Source: Prevotella sp. MGM1 (GTDB taxonomy: Bacteria; Bacteroidota; Bacteroidia; Bacteroidales; Bacteroidaceae). Taken from it: DNA of 64,000 nucleotides. Below, one piece after another: positions 1-7,746 of this stretch. A program made the position numbers and the translations under genes. The stretch spans positions 1-64,000 of the forward strand of contig NZ_BEWV01000204.1 in assembly GCF_002933775.1 (NCBI RefSeq). The letters run 5' to 3'. The notes under the pieces were generated by a model, which saw only the letters and a list, made by a program, of their open reading frames with translations, was not told where the DNA came from and made no database searches. The first letter of the stretch is position 1; each line of letters starts with the position of its first letter.

Positions 1-53
1 CGGGCACACCCTGCCAGACATGCAGCACCACCGGGCACACCCTGCCGGACATG
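1..53. repeat. Left-edge GC-rich tandem repeat, two copies
   Basis: Two copies of a unit containing CACACCCTGCC(A/G)GACATG start at positions 1 and 32, a 31-base period. A third copy lies at 387-410. The unit is far more GC-rich than the AT-rich DNA between copies. No protein or RNA function is apparent, and the array may continue outside the window. Confidence 0.6.
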
Positions 54-566
54 GATCCACCCGGAACACGAAAAAAGGCCGGCATTACCGAAACTGTTTT
101 GAGTTTCAGACATAGCCACGGCATACCCCCTTACCATTGGTTGCAAAGTGTGAGCAGAAACGGTAAACCCTTCAGGATTGAGGGCGGCAACGGAAAGCAA
201 AGCCGCGAAAAGTTTTTTATTTTTCATTTTGTTTTTTGTTTTATGCCTCACTGGAGGCGGTTATTTTTTTTGTTGGTGCAAAGTTATGGCTTTTATTTCA
301 TATTACAAAATAAAAACGGAATTATTTTTCGTTTTTCTTGAAAAATTATTTTTTTGACTCATTATTATATAAGAAATGGATCACCACCGGGGCACACCCT
401 GCCGGACATGCAGCACCCACGACACTGGCGCCGCTTAATCCGGCCGTAACCATCCAGGGCGGCCGGGGGCATATTTGCCACCCATCCAGGAGCAGGGGCG
501 GGGGGTGAAGGCACCAGTGTGGCGGCTGGTCAGCGGTGAGTTTTAGGGCTTTTGATTTTAGAGGGA
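54..566. other. Non-coding left-end region
   Basis: No convincing gene is present. An AT-rich stretch (about 205-380) is followed by a third copy of the left-edge repeat (387-410) and a GC-rich segment (410-540). Short open frames here have no protein-like composition. This looks like the end of the minus-strand gene series, because a terminator reading into it lies at 567-597. Confidence 0.4.
387..410. repeat. Third copy of the left-edge GC-rich repeat
   Basis: Contains GCACACCCTGCCGGACATG, matching the copies at 1-53, followed by CAGCACC as in copy 1. One extra G is present near its start. About 330 bases of mostly AT-rich DNA separate it from copy 2. Confidence 0.55.
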
Positions 567-597
567 ATAAAAAAATGAGAGGTAAAACCTCTCATTT
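567..597 (-). terminator. Rho-independent terminator of the leftmost unit
   Basis: A perfect 11-bp stem, AAATGAGAGGT / ACCTCTCATTT (573-583 and 587-597), closes a 3-base loop. Read on the minus strand it is followed by a run of T residues. It lies downstream of the minus-strand genes 2637-1042 and would end that unit. On the plus strand no T run follows, so it works in one direction only. Confidence 0.7.
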
Positions 598-771
598 ACA
601 TTAAGTTACGAAAATTTGTGATATATTTTTGGGAAGGTTGTTACAAACCCACCAACACAACAATTTGACTTTTTGCGTTGATTATCAGCACGTAAAGAGG
701 AGAGAAAAAATAATGAATTTCAACAAAAGGATGCTTTTGTGGCATTTTTTCGCTGAAAGATTAGTTTTTTC

Positions 772-836
772 CTTTGGTTCATCTACTTTCCTTTGGTCCG
801 GTCAGATTGCTTTGGTTTAGACACTTTTCCTTTGGT
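772..836. repeat. Four direct repeats of CTTTGGT at 19-20 nt spacing
   Basis: CTTTGGT occurs at 772, 791, 810 and 830, giving start-to-start distances of 19, 19 and 20 bases. Flanking bases are partly shared (TTCCTTTGGTTC in copies 1 and 4). Near-helical spacing of short repeats is typical of iterons or a multi-site operator. The core also contains TTTG, the Bacteroidetes promoter box. An inverted repeat follows at 843-877. Function is inferred only. Confidence 0.55.
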
Positions 837-842
837 TCGGTT

Positions 843-877
843 CATACGGTGAAGGGAGTAGGTCACTTCACCGTATG
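843..877. repeat. Perfect 12-bp inverted repeat
   Basis: CATACGGTGAAG (843-854) and CTTCACCGTATG (866-877) form a perfect 12-bp stem with an 11-base loop. No T run follows on either strand, so this is less likely a terminator than a protein-binding palindrome or an origin or attachment element. It lies 7 bases from the last CTTTGGT repeat. Confidence 0.6.
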
Positions 878-909
878 ATGGGTTCTTTAGGGATGAATGC
901 GGAAAAGTT

Positions 910-993
910 ATGAGTGCAAAATCGGATGATATTGATATTACACAATCAGATAAAGTCGCCAAACTCAGCGCACATTTATTACAAGAAAGTTGA
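910..993 (+). CDS. Possible 27-residue peptide, plus strand
   Basis: An ATG-initiated frame encodes a 27-residue acidic peptide (MSAKSDDIDI at its start, HLLQES at its end). Its composition is protein-like, but it is too short to judge. It would be the only plus-strand gene in the window. It follows the CTTTGGT repeats and the palindrome, so it could be a regulated small gene or the remnant of a longer one. No family recognised. Confidence 0.2.
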   Translation: MSAKSDDIDITQSDKVAKLSAHLLQES

Positions 994-1041
994 TTTGATA
1001 TAACGTATTTTATAAAGAGAGTTTTGATGATTTTGTTGTGC

Positions 1042-1434
1042 TTATTTTACTTTCTTCAGTCTGTATGTGGAGAGTTGCATTTCGGATTTGTCGGGTGTGA
1101 GCCATTCGATAGTCCAGACAGCCAATAGCGTTTCTCCTGTATTAGGGAATTTTACGCCTATTTCTTGCGGATAAACAGAATTGACGGTTTGGTATTTTCC
1201 ATATTGATAACTGCCGACCATTCCGTAGTCAATAGAGAACGTACCGTTATCCTCGAAATCAAAAACATAATCTTGGTTGTTGTCAATAGCAACCCAATGC
1301 CCTTTTAGATCATTAGCGTTCCAGTAGGATGTGCCGATTACTGATTCGTCATCATCGTCGCTGCATGACTGGAAAGAGAGGGAAAATAATGAGACAATAG
1401 CCATCAAAAGGAGGGAAAAAATTTTTGCTTTCAT
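1042..1434 (-). CDS. Small exported lipoprotein
   Basis: A 130-residue protein. Residues 1-23 form a lipoprotein signal peptide (basic start, hydrophobic core) ending at a cysteine at residue 24. The acidic run DDDDE follows immediately; in Bacteroidetes such a run directs lipoproteins to the outer face of the outer membrane. The rest looks like a small beta-rich domain of the 'lipocalin-like' sort common in Bacteroides (WxANDLKGHWVA, then alternating strands). It is the last gene of the leftmost unit, before the terminator at 567-597. A surface lipoprotein in a phage suggests alteration of the host envelope, such as superinfection exclusion; that role is inferred. Confidence 0.7.
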   Translation of the reverse strand: MKAKIFSLLLMAIVSLFSLSFQSCSDDDDESVIGTSYWNANDLKGHWVAIDNNQDYVFDFEDNGTFSIDYGMVGSYQYGKYQTVNSVYPQEIGVKFPNTGETLLAVWTIEWLTPDKSEMQLSTYRLKKVK

Positions 1435-1492
1435 AATTTCTTGATTTAATGAGTTTATGTATGAATGAATTTATGAATTGATGAAATGAGAA

Positions 1493-1870
1493 TTAACGTT
1501 TTCGCATTAGGTCTCGAAAGATGATGTAACCCATGAATGGATGTTTGGAGATGCCGAAAAGGGCAAGGACGCAAAGTGGAATGAAGAAAAAGACATCACC
1601 TATCGCTGCAAGAACAAAGAGAATAATCAGCCATGGAGAGTTTTTTTCATTGTCTTTCGTTGTATTCTGCGATTCCGTATCTGCATCAGATGTATTCTGT
1701 TCATGTATGTTATCCGGAAGCAGTACTCCCGTGGACAACGATTCCTTGGGAGTTGCGATTGAACTGACGTAGGATGCTTCAGGTGGCACCATGTTGGGAA
1801 TGATGTAGAGTTCCACTTGCTCTTCTTGCTCCGTCTGTTTTTCTTTTTTTACAGTTTCGTCCTTATCCAT
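1493..1870 (-). CDS. Small membrane-anchored protein
   Basis: A 125-residue protein. The first 80 residues are polar and rich in Glu, Gln, Ser and Thr, without obvious structure. One long hydrophobic stretch follows (about residues 81-107, starting WLIILFVLAAIGDVFFF), then a short basic tail ending RDLMRKR. This predicts a single-pass or hairpin membrane protein with a long soluble N-terminus. No family recognised. It sits between an unknown gene and the lipoprotein in the same unit, so the last two genes both act at the envelope. Confidence 0.6.
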   Translation of the reverse strand: MDKDETVKKEKQTEQEEQVELYIIPNMVPPEASYVSSIATPKESLSTGVLLPDNIHEQNTSDADTESQNTTKDNEKNSPWLIILFVLAAIGDVFFFIPLCVLALFGISKHPFMGYIIFRDLMRKR

Positions 1871-1882
1871 TGTATAAAAATG

Positions 1883-2200
1883 TCAGTTGGTGATAATTTT
1901 TGTTCCATCCACTTCTATCACGAGGTAGTCTCGTAGCCAACGGATTTCGCCGGAGTCGATGAATTGGATCATGCGCTGGTGTGTGCGACGGTTCACCTTG
2001 AGACAGATGGCATTACCCTGTTCGAGTATGCCTTTGCCGGTGATGAAGCGGACAAAAAAAGGTACACGCTGTATTTCCTTAGCTGACTGTGGAGGGTTGT
2101 AACCTGTGGTGACGAGGTTTGTGCGCAGGTCACGCCAGGAAAACTTCTCCATGTAGTTGCGGAGGTTCTGCCATGATTGGGTAGGTTGTATTTTGGGCAT
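1883..2200 (-). CDS. Hypothetical protein, 105 residues
   Basis: An unrecognised soluble protein, basic in its first half (WRDLRTNLV) and with a hydrophobic beta-like C-terminus (WLRDYLVIEVDGTKIITN). It starts 12 bases after the HTH regulator and is clearly in the same unit. No catalytic motif seen. Confidence 0.6.
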   Translation of the reverse strand: MPKIQPTQSWQNLRNYMEKFSWRDLRTNLVTTGYNPPQSAKEIQRVPFFVRFITGKGILEQGNAICLKVNRRTHQRMIQFIDSGEIRWLRDYLVIEVDGTKIITN

Positions 2201-2211
2201 AGTCAGTACAG

Positions 2212-2637
2212 TTAAACATTTCCTGTTTCCACACCTTCTTCCTGTTCTTTCCCTTCCGACTCATCTTTTTCCATGTCATCCTCTGCATTGATGGGTACAA
2301 TGGCAAACTTTTGATTGCAGGATGGGCACGTGAAAATGTTGTCGGCAGGGGCATTCTCATGAATACTGGAAATAGAGGAAAGAACAGCCTGTGAAGCATT
2401 GGGGTCTGCGGAAAAATCGAAAAAATCGAAAAACGAGCATCCTATAGCATCCGCCATCATCTTGACGTGCATGATGGATGGTGCATAATTGACCAAGGAA
2501 TGAATAGTTGTGACAGACAGGTTCATACGTTCTCCCAACTCCTTATAAGATATGCCATGCGCACGGATTATGCGCTTTGCTACATACCAAGACGGTGTTT
2601 CCGTGCGTGTCGAAAATTTGGATGTTCTTCTTTCCAT
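2212..2637 (-). CDS. HTH (XRE-like) transcriptional regulator with a Cys-pair tail
   Basis: A 141-residue protein. Residues about 18-72 form a helix-turn-helix of the Cro/CI (XRE) type: YVAKRIIRAHGISYKEL, then LSVTTIHSLVNY as recognition region, then KMMADAIGC. Residues 101-113 contain CPSC, half of a zinc ribbon; no second pair is present. The tail is very acidic. It is the first gene of the leftmost unit and has its own promoter-like element about 20 bases upstream. It probably controls the phage's transcription, but its target is unknown. The CTTTGGT repeats and palindrome at 772-877 are the nearest candidate operator. Confidence 0.7.
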   Translation of the reverse strand: MERRTSKFSTRTETPSWYVAKRIIRAHGISYKELGERMNLSVTTIHSLVNYAPSIMHVKMMADAIGCSFFDFFDFSADPNASQAVLSSISSIHENAPADNIFTCPSCNQKFAIVPINAEDDMEKDESEGKEQEEGVETGNV

Positions 2638-2656
2638 TGTGTTCTTTATTTTTATG

Positions 2657-2664
2657 CAAAGGTA
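2657..2664 (-). promoter_or_regulatory. Bacteroidetes -7 element for the regulator unit
   Basis: TACCTTTG on the minus strand fits TAnnTTTG, the -7 box of the Bacteroidetes primary sigma factor. It lies 20 bases before the start codon of the HTH gene. No good TTTG box is found at either 19-20 or 25 bases upstream, so it may be weak or need an activator. Confidence 0.4.
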
Positions 2665-2852
2665 GTGTAATATGATGATTTATGAAAGTAAAACGGAAAT
2701 AATTTTTTATATTGTTGCCTAATAAATAAATTTTAAGCGGAAAAAAGTATGGGAAAGTGGTCAAAAGTTTCTGAAGACATGGTATCTCAAAAAATCGCCA
2801 TGGTGTCATCACGACAGCACGGCGACAAACATAATCGTATAAAAAGAAAATT

Positions 2853-5477
2853 TCAAACCACAAAAAATTCAACGATAAGGTCTTGTAAACCATCTTTTGC
2901 AGAGACAGAGTAGGAGAGCTTGTTGATGAATCCTACCAGGCCGTTGATGCGAAAACGGCGTTCCCAGTGATTAGGTACGTCGGCCACTTGTGCTGCCGAG
3001 CATTCTATACGGATAGTATATTTGCGTCGCTTGAGAATAAAATGGGCGTATTCAGATAGGAAGGTGTCAAAAAGTCCGCGCGACTTAATTTTCTTCTCTA
3101 CCTCACCTGTTGAAGAATTGATAACATCCGCATCAATAAGTGGGGCATCGGCCCATTCAGGCTGTTTCCATGCCCGGATTTTGAGAGAAAATCGTTCACC
3201 ATTTCCGATACCCTCCTGTGTACCGTTATAGTCATACTCGTTGCCCCACATATCAATAGAATCGGAAGTGAGCGCATAGAGACCTGCCACGCTTCGCCAT
3301 TTTGAGTTACCGAAACCATCATAATTATAATCATAAATCTGATAAGTAGCATTCGTACCACCACCACGCATTATGGCTATTGCCAGCCCCCAGTCGATTG
3401 ACTGCAAGGGAGAGTTTCCATCCTCAGTTCCGGAGGGGTCATAATTCTCTTCCAACTTTATCACCATGTCAATGGAGTATTCACAGATGTTGGATGCAAG
3501 GTTCTGCCGGATTCGTTGCTCAATAAACTCATGTTCCATATCCTCATCTATGAAAGCCGCGAGGATTGGTTCACAACCTTGTGGATTCAGGATTACCGAT
3601 TGTCCATCGCTCTTGTAAGAGCCAGATGCCGTCGCTATCTCTTGCTGGTAATTTACATCATTGAACACCATCGGCTGAAAGTCACTGCTTATCTCCTCCA
3701 CGAAGTCCTCATTGAGTTCCGAACAGTCACCCAGTTCCACTCCTTTATACTGTCCTACCTCGAAGAGGACCGGTTTAAGATCCTGTGCCTTCTCCGCATC
3801 CGAGTTTACCTTAATGCGGTAAGCATTTCCCGTCTTCTTGTCGATATATACATTCATGTTGCCGCTGGCATTATTCTGCTGTGGTGCGCGGAAAATCTCA
3901 TTATAGGTTTTATCCGTTATCGTAGATTTCTTTGGATAGTCGATGTAGTCATAGTCCGTATTATAGTCTTTAACGCCTTGGCGCACATTCGCCTTTTGTT
4001 CCTTGCTGGTACTTTCCTCACTGTAGCACATGCGAACCCCAGTAATTTTCTCCGCCACCTTGTGCATGGAAATCACCTTGCCGGGAAAGTCGATAGGTTC
4101 TTCCTGAGAGCGGAATACCTCCCGGACAAAGTAGGCACGCACATGCTTTTTCTCGTAGTTATACTCAAACTTAATGCCAAATGATGCAAAGAGAGAGTCG
4201 ATGATGGTAGTCACACTCTCATCTGGGAAATTGTCGCTGTTGGCATACATCAGCATGATGTTCGCCTGAATCTTGCGTTCTATGACAGAAGGAAACACCG
4301 TAATTGACGACACGCCATCCGTTCCCACGTTTGCGATATATCTCTGTCCGTCTGAAGCCACATAATCTACACTATTCACCTGCATGTTCTGTCCATCATG
4401 GAACTCAAAAGAACCGCCACAACCACGAGAAGACAGCCAGTTGTTGATGTCATTTATGTCGGTAAAAAATGGAGTAGAACGATTGGGGTACTTATGTTCT
4501 TCGTCATACTTACAGTGTGTAGTGAAGAAACACAGGCGCCGCATGTCATCCACCTTCATCAGCTCCGAGTTGTCGAACGAGACACCAAGATAGGAAAAGA
4601 GGCAGTCAAGGAAGTAAAGCACATAGAAGCAGATGCCCGACTGCTGCCGATCGGCATCAAGTACCCAATACGGCCAGTGCTTATTATGTCCAGTCTTCTT
4701 AGTGATAGGGTCAATAGAATCTGCCGTCTTTTTCCCATCCTCGTCAATGCCATGATGATAATAAGCCACACGCGCATTGCAGTATTTTGCCGATGGATAT
4801 GATTCAGACACATTGATATAAGACCTCTTCACCTTCGGGCGGTTCACAGCATTATTGTCGGCATAAGGTTCCACTGAGTTCACAATAGCCTGTTCTTTTG
4901 TCCCTGTGGTATAGCACTCCCCAGGGTAAGAGAAACCGAGTGCCTGCGGAGTAAATACCGCTACAGCAGATTCTGCCGTGGACGGATATTCGTTTATGTC
5001 CCCCTTTTTCCCCTCAAACTTCACTTGCACGTGATACTTGTATTTCAGTGAAGCTGTCACGTCACCGATTTTTTCACCAATAAGGATTTTATCTTTCAGT
5101 GGAACGTCGCGGCATGATAGGGTACCTATCAAGTCGTCAATAGAATGTTCGGACGCCGTGATGTTCATGGTCAGTGCACCATCCAGTTCCTCGTCTTCCG
5201 AAGTCACAAGCGTGCCCGAACGGAACGGCTGATTATCTACAACGATACGCATCTTCGTGTGTTCGAGCGAAACAGGTCGGTCAATGTTTGCAGGGTCATC
5301 GATGTTGCCAAGCAGGAAGCGGTTTCCCTCCATTGGCATACGAACCGGATAACTGAACATCTCGTTCTCGTTGAAAAGCGGGTTCTGATCGTCTATATCA
5401 ATGGAGAAATCATCGGGCAGGACAAGCGGAATCTGCTTTCCGTTCTTTTGAGCGGTTATGGCGATATGACTATTCAT
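2853..5477 (-). CDS. Large tail or baseplate protein
   Basis: An 874-residue protein without signal peptide. It begins with a compact beta-rich domain (residues about 1-130) carrying FNENEMFSYPVRMPMEGN, then long mixed alpha/beta regions, and ends in a beta-strand segment (LSYSVSAKDGLQDLIVEF). Size, composition and its place as last large gene after the holin, neck-like and portal genes fit a baseplate or tail hub protein; I infer the role from context. It is the final gene of the unit that starts at the promoter at 10689-10725. Confidence 0.55.
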   Translation of the reverse strand: MNSHIAITAQKNGKQIPLVLPDDFSIDIDDQNPLFNENEMFSYPVRMPMEGNRFLLGNIDDPANIDRPVSLEHTKMRIVVDNQPFRSGTLVTSEDEELDGALTMNITASEHSIDDLIGTLSCRDVPLKDKILIGEKIGDVTASLKYKYHVQVKFEGKKGDINEYPSTAESAVAVFTPQALGFSYPGECYTTGTKEQAIVNSVEPYADNNAVNRPKVKRSYINVSESYPSAKYCNARVAYYHHGIDEDGKKTADSIDPITKKTGHNKHWPYWVLDADRQQSGICFYVLYFLDCLFSYLGVSFDNSELMKVDDMRRLCFFTTHCKYDEEHKYPNRSTPFFTDINDINNWLSSRGCGGSFEFHDGQNMQVNSVDYVASDGQRYIANVGTDGVSSITVFPSVIERKIQANIMLMYANSDNFPDESVTTIIDSLFASFGIKFEYNYEKKHVRAYFVREVFRSQEEPIDFPGKVISMHKVAEKITGVRMCYSEESTSKEQKANVRQGVKDYNTDYDYIDYPKKSTITDKTYNEIFRAPQQNNASGNMNVYIDKKTGNAYRIKVNSDAEKAQDLKPVLFEVGQYKGVELGDCSELNEDFVEEISSDFQPMVFNDVNYQQEIATASGSYKSDGQSVILNPQGCEPILAAFIDEDMEHEFIEQRIRQNLASNICEYSIDMVIKLEENYDPSGTEDGNSPLQSIDWGLAIAIMRGGGTNATYQIYDYNYDGFGNSKWRSVAGLYALTSDSIDMWGNEYDYNGTQEGIGNGERFSLKIRAWKQPEWADAPLIDADVINSSTGEVEKKIKSRGLFDTFLSEYAHFILKRRKYTIRIECSAAQVADVPNHWERRFRINGLVGFINKLSYSVSAKDGLQDLIVEFFVV

Positions 5478-5485
5478 TCTTCATA

Positions 5486-6013
5486 CTATATTGATATATC
5501 AATGGCACTTAGACCGGAGAATGTTCGATAGAGTTGCACGGACACTTCACGGCCATAGTAATCTTCAAGGTATCTTTGCATACGGCCTTGTAGATGCCGC
5601 ATTTCCATCATTATGGCAGGGCGATGCGTATCGCCATCTCGAGAATCCCAGATAGACACATAGCGACGTTGGTAGCGAGCCTTGCGGTCGTGTTCCACTT
5701 TTTCCCATGGACGACCTGCCCCCACACCCATATCCACAAAGCGCAGGTACTGATTGAACTCAATGCGAATGGTCTCGTTACCTACTCCAGATGACATCAC
5801 TTCGTAGGTAAAAGAGCGAACTCCACTACCTGTAGCAAACCAGTCTCCACGCTTCTTACGCTCCTCATTCACTTTGGCAAAACCGGGATAAATCTCGGTC
5901 GGCCAAATGTGCTGAGTGCGAAAGTTCCTTTCGAGCGCCTGTACAGACTGGCGAGCGAACGTGCGCAGTACTACATTGACAGGGCGACGTGGAGTTTCTA
6001 TTCGTGTGGCCAT
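5486..6013 (-). CDS. Probable neck or tail-completion protein
   Basis: A 175-residue basic protein. The central part reads RFVDMGVGAGRPWEKV, followed by an Arg-rich stretch (HDRKARYQRRYVSIWDSRDG) and a helical end. Size, charge and 'YLRFVDMG' style resemble phage HK97-gp10-like or virion morphogenesis proteins, but I cannot confirm the family. The gene ends 8 bases before the large tail gene and overlaps nothing. Confidence 0.45.
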   Translation of the reverse strand: MATRIETPRRPVNVVLRTFARQSVQALERNFRTQHIWPTEIYPGFAKVNEERKKRGDWFATGSGVRSFTYEVMSSGVGNETIRIEFNQYLRFVDMGVGAGRPWEKVEHDRKARYQRRYVSIWDSRDGDTHRPAIMMEMRHLQGRMQRYLEDYYGREVSVQLYRTFSGLSAIDISI

Positions 6014-6025
6014 GATGCGTAGGAA

Positions 6026-6673
6026 CTAAATAGTATCAGGAGAATCGGAATTATCGGATTTTTCTGACGGGTCAGAAGACTCTTCTATTTCATCTTGCTC
6101 CGAAATTTGTTGTTTGGCTATTTCCTCAGAGTATGCTTCTACGACCTCTTTCTTCTTAGCCTTCCGACGCAGATAGGAGAGCCGAGAAGTGGTCGTTGCC
6201 GTGAGCATGGCTATCTGGTCTTTGTCATTACCCACATAGGTGACGAAACGCTCCACGGTGGGAGTTGTTGCAGGAAAAGCATGAAGAGGCCCCTGCACAA
6301 TGGCATATCCCTCGGATCCATTGATGATGAGCAGAGAGTCCGTGATGGACTTATGGAAGTAAATCTCCACGTGGAAATCCACCGGGAACTCTCTTCTTAC
6401 GGAAGAAGACTCATCGGTTGTGGTGACGATTGTCAATGACTTAAGCCATCCCCGACGACGATACCATTCCAACACACGAAGAATAAGCAGTTCCGACTTT
6501 GGAAGCAGCAAAGTTATTTCAAGAGCAGAGCCAGCAAGATGGCTTACCGCCTTGATGATTTTCTCAAAAGTGACATCTCCATTAGACTGCCAAGTATAGA
6601 GCGGATATTCACGAAGCAAGAGAGGAAGCGTCCGCTCTACGCAGCACGGTTCCTGAAAATTGAACTTATCCAT
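6026..6673 (-). CDS. Hypothetical phage protein, acidic tail
   Basis: The frame is open from 6739, but the ATG at 6673 (MDKFNFQEPCC) is preferred because the longer form runs into the upstream gene. The product is 215 residues. The N-terminal two thirds look like a small alpha/beta domain (ALEITLLLPKSELLILRVL, then LTIVTTTD, then VEIYFHK). The C-terminal 45 residues are disordered and rich in Glu, Ser and Asp. No family recognised. The alpha/beta part may be an assembly factor for the tail genes around it; this is a guess. Confidence 0.5.
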   Translation of the reverse strand: MDKFNFQEPCCVERTLPLLLREYPLYTWQSNGDVTFEKIIKAVSHLAGSALEITLLLPKSELLILRVLEWYRRRGWLKSLTIVTTTDESSSVRREFPVDFHVEIYFHKSITDSLLIINGSEGYAIVQGPLHAFPATTPTVERFVTYVGNDKDQIAMLTATTTSRLSYLRRKAKKKEVVEAYSEEIAKQQISEQDEIEESSDPSEKSDNSDSPDTI

Positions 6674-7232
6674 GTTTGTTATATTTTTCTTGATTGATAC
6701 AAATAACGCGCGGAGCAATCTGCTCCAGTTGGATGCCAAGGATGTTCCACTCCGCGTATTTTACGGGTATAGATCCCCATTCTGCCTTGTCGAGGTTGAT
6801 GCCTCGAAGCGCGGCCATCTCTGAAGCATTGAATACACGGCCGGATATAGGACAACGGCCAGTACGTTTCAATTCCCCAAGATATGCGAGCAAGTCCTGC
6901 GCATATTCATCCAGTTCCATCTGGATGCTTTCTCCCATGTCATCATCCTGTCGAGCATTCTTTGCCAATGAATTAGCCTTTGCCCTCGCCAAAAAGTAGA
7001 TTGAATGCGCATAGTTCACCGACTTGTTAGCCGAAGCCTGTGCATCAATCAGAACCGAGTAAGCCATGCAAGGAGACTTTGCCATATTCTGATTACGGAC
7101 AAACTCTGAATTTTCATTGATGGTACGTATTTTGTAAAAAGCCTTGTTTTTGGATCCCTTTTCAGGGTCGTGTGAGATAGGTGCATACATAGCAGCCCAC
7201 GATTCGAGTATGACAGAGAACTTACAGATCAT
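6666..7232 (-). CDS. Hypothetical phage protein
   Basis: The frame is open from 7280; the ATG at 7232 (MICKFSVILESW) gives an 11-base overlap with the holin, a normal coupling distance. The product is 188 residues, helical in the middle (DAQASANKSVNYAHSIYF, LARAKANSLAKNARQDDD). Its end overlaps the start of the next gene by 8 bases. No family recognised; tightly coupled overlaps suggest co-translation with the holin. Confidence 0.5.
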   Translation of the reverse strand: MICKFSVILESWAAMYAPISHDPEKGSKNKAFYKIRTINENSEFVRNQNMAKSPCMAYSVLIDAQASANKSVNYAHSIYFLARAKANSLAKNARQDDDMGESIQMELDEYAQDLLAYLGELKRTGRCPISGRVFNASEMAALRGINLDKAEWGSIPVKYAEWNILGIQLEQIAPRVICINQEKYNKHG

Positions 7233-7734
7233 GTTGATGACGTTTTTCGTTAAGTAACTTTTCCAATTCCTCCTCGTCAATATCGAGATGTCTGGAAACC
7301 TTTGATGTCACTACTTTCTGAACCGCACGTGCCCATACAGCACCATTGCATGAAGACTCATTTTCAAGGATGCTAACGGATGTGCAGAGCACAAAAATAG
7401 CGGCTACGTACTGCCCCAAGTGTAGATTCCCGAGATGTCCGAGCAATTTATCGTCCACACCGACAGCGAGGAGGATGCAGAGCCATACCACGGTGAGGTC
7501 AGAAATCATCTTTGACATTCTTGCCGACTTTAGTTTCCCATCAGTTTTCGCATTAGGCAAAAGGCGTTTAATACGCCTGTTCAATCTGTAGGCCGTCAGA
7601 CAGTCAAGCATTACAGCAAACACGCAGAGCAGTGCATACGGCACTGTGGGTTCAAGGTAGGCCCAGAGAAATCCCAATACTGCGGCACAACAACGTGGAA
7701 AGAAGTTTTGTATGAAAGAGACTATAGTATTCAT
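7222..7734 (-). CDS. Phage holin
   Basis: A 170-residue membrane protein. Hydrophobic segments lie at about residues 14-45 (ALLCVFAVMLDCLTAYRL), 76-94 (LTVVWLCILLAVGV) and 105-122 (QYVAAIFVLCTSVSILENE). The pattern of two or three segments, with LDCLTAYRLN after the first and SILEN(E) after the last, is that of the holin family 4 / toxin-secretion lysis group found beside endolysins in Bacteroidetes and Firmicutes phages. It would make inner-membrane holes that let out the amidase encoded at 10733-11437. The C-terminus is charged, as usual for this family. Confidence 0.7.
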   Translation of the reverse strand: MNTIVSFIQNFFPRCCAAVLGFLWAYLEPTVPYALLCVFAVMLDCLTAYRLNRRIKRLLPNAKTDGKLKSARMSKMISDLTVVWLCILLAVGVDDKLLGHLGNLHLGQYVAAIFVLCTSVSILENESSCNGAVWARAVQKVVTSKVSRHLDIDEEELEKLLNEKRHQHDL

Positions 7735-7746
7735 TATATATTAGGA

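Noticed and set aside
1..410. CRISPR array from the left-edge repeats
   Set aside because: Only two adjacent copies with a 31-base period and almost no spacer; a third copy is 330 bases away. No cas genes.
629..820. 63-codon plus-strand frame at the left end
   Set aside because: Its composition is not protein-like, it runs through the CTTTGGT repeats, and no promoter or neighbouring gene supports it.
3516..4184. 222-codon plus-strand frame in the large tail gene
   Set aside because: Antisense shadow of the 874-residue protein; hydrophobic, low-complexity translation with no support.
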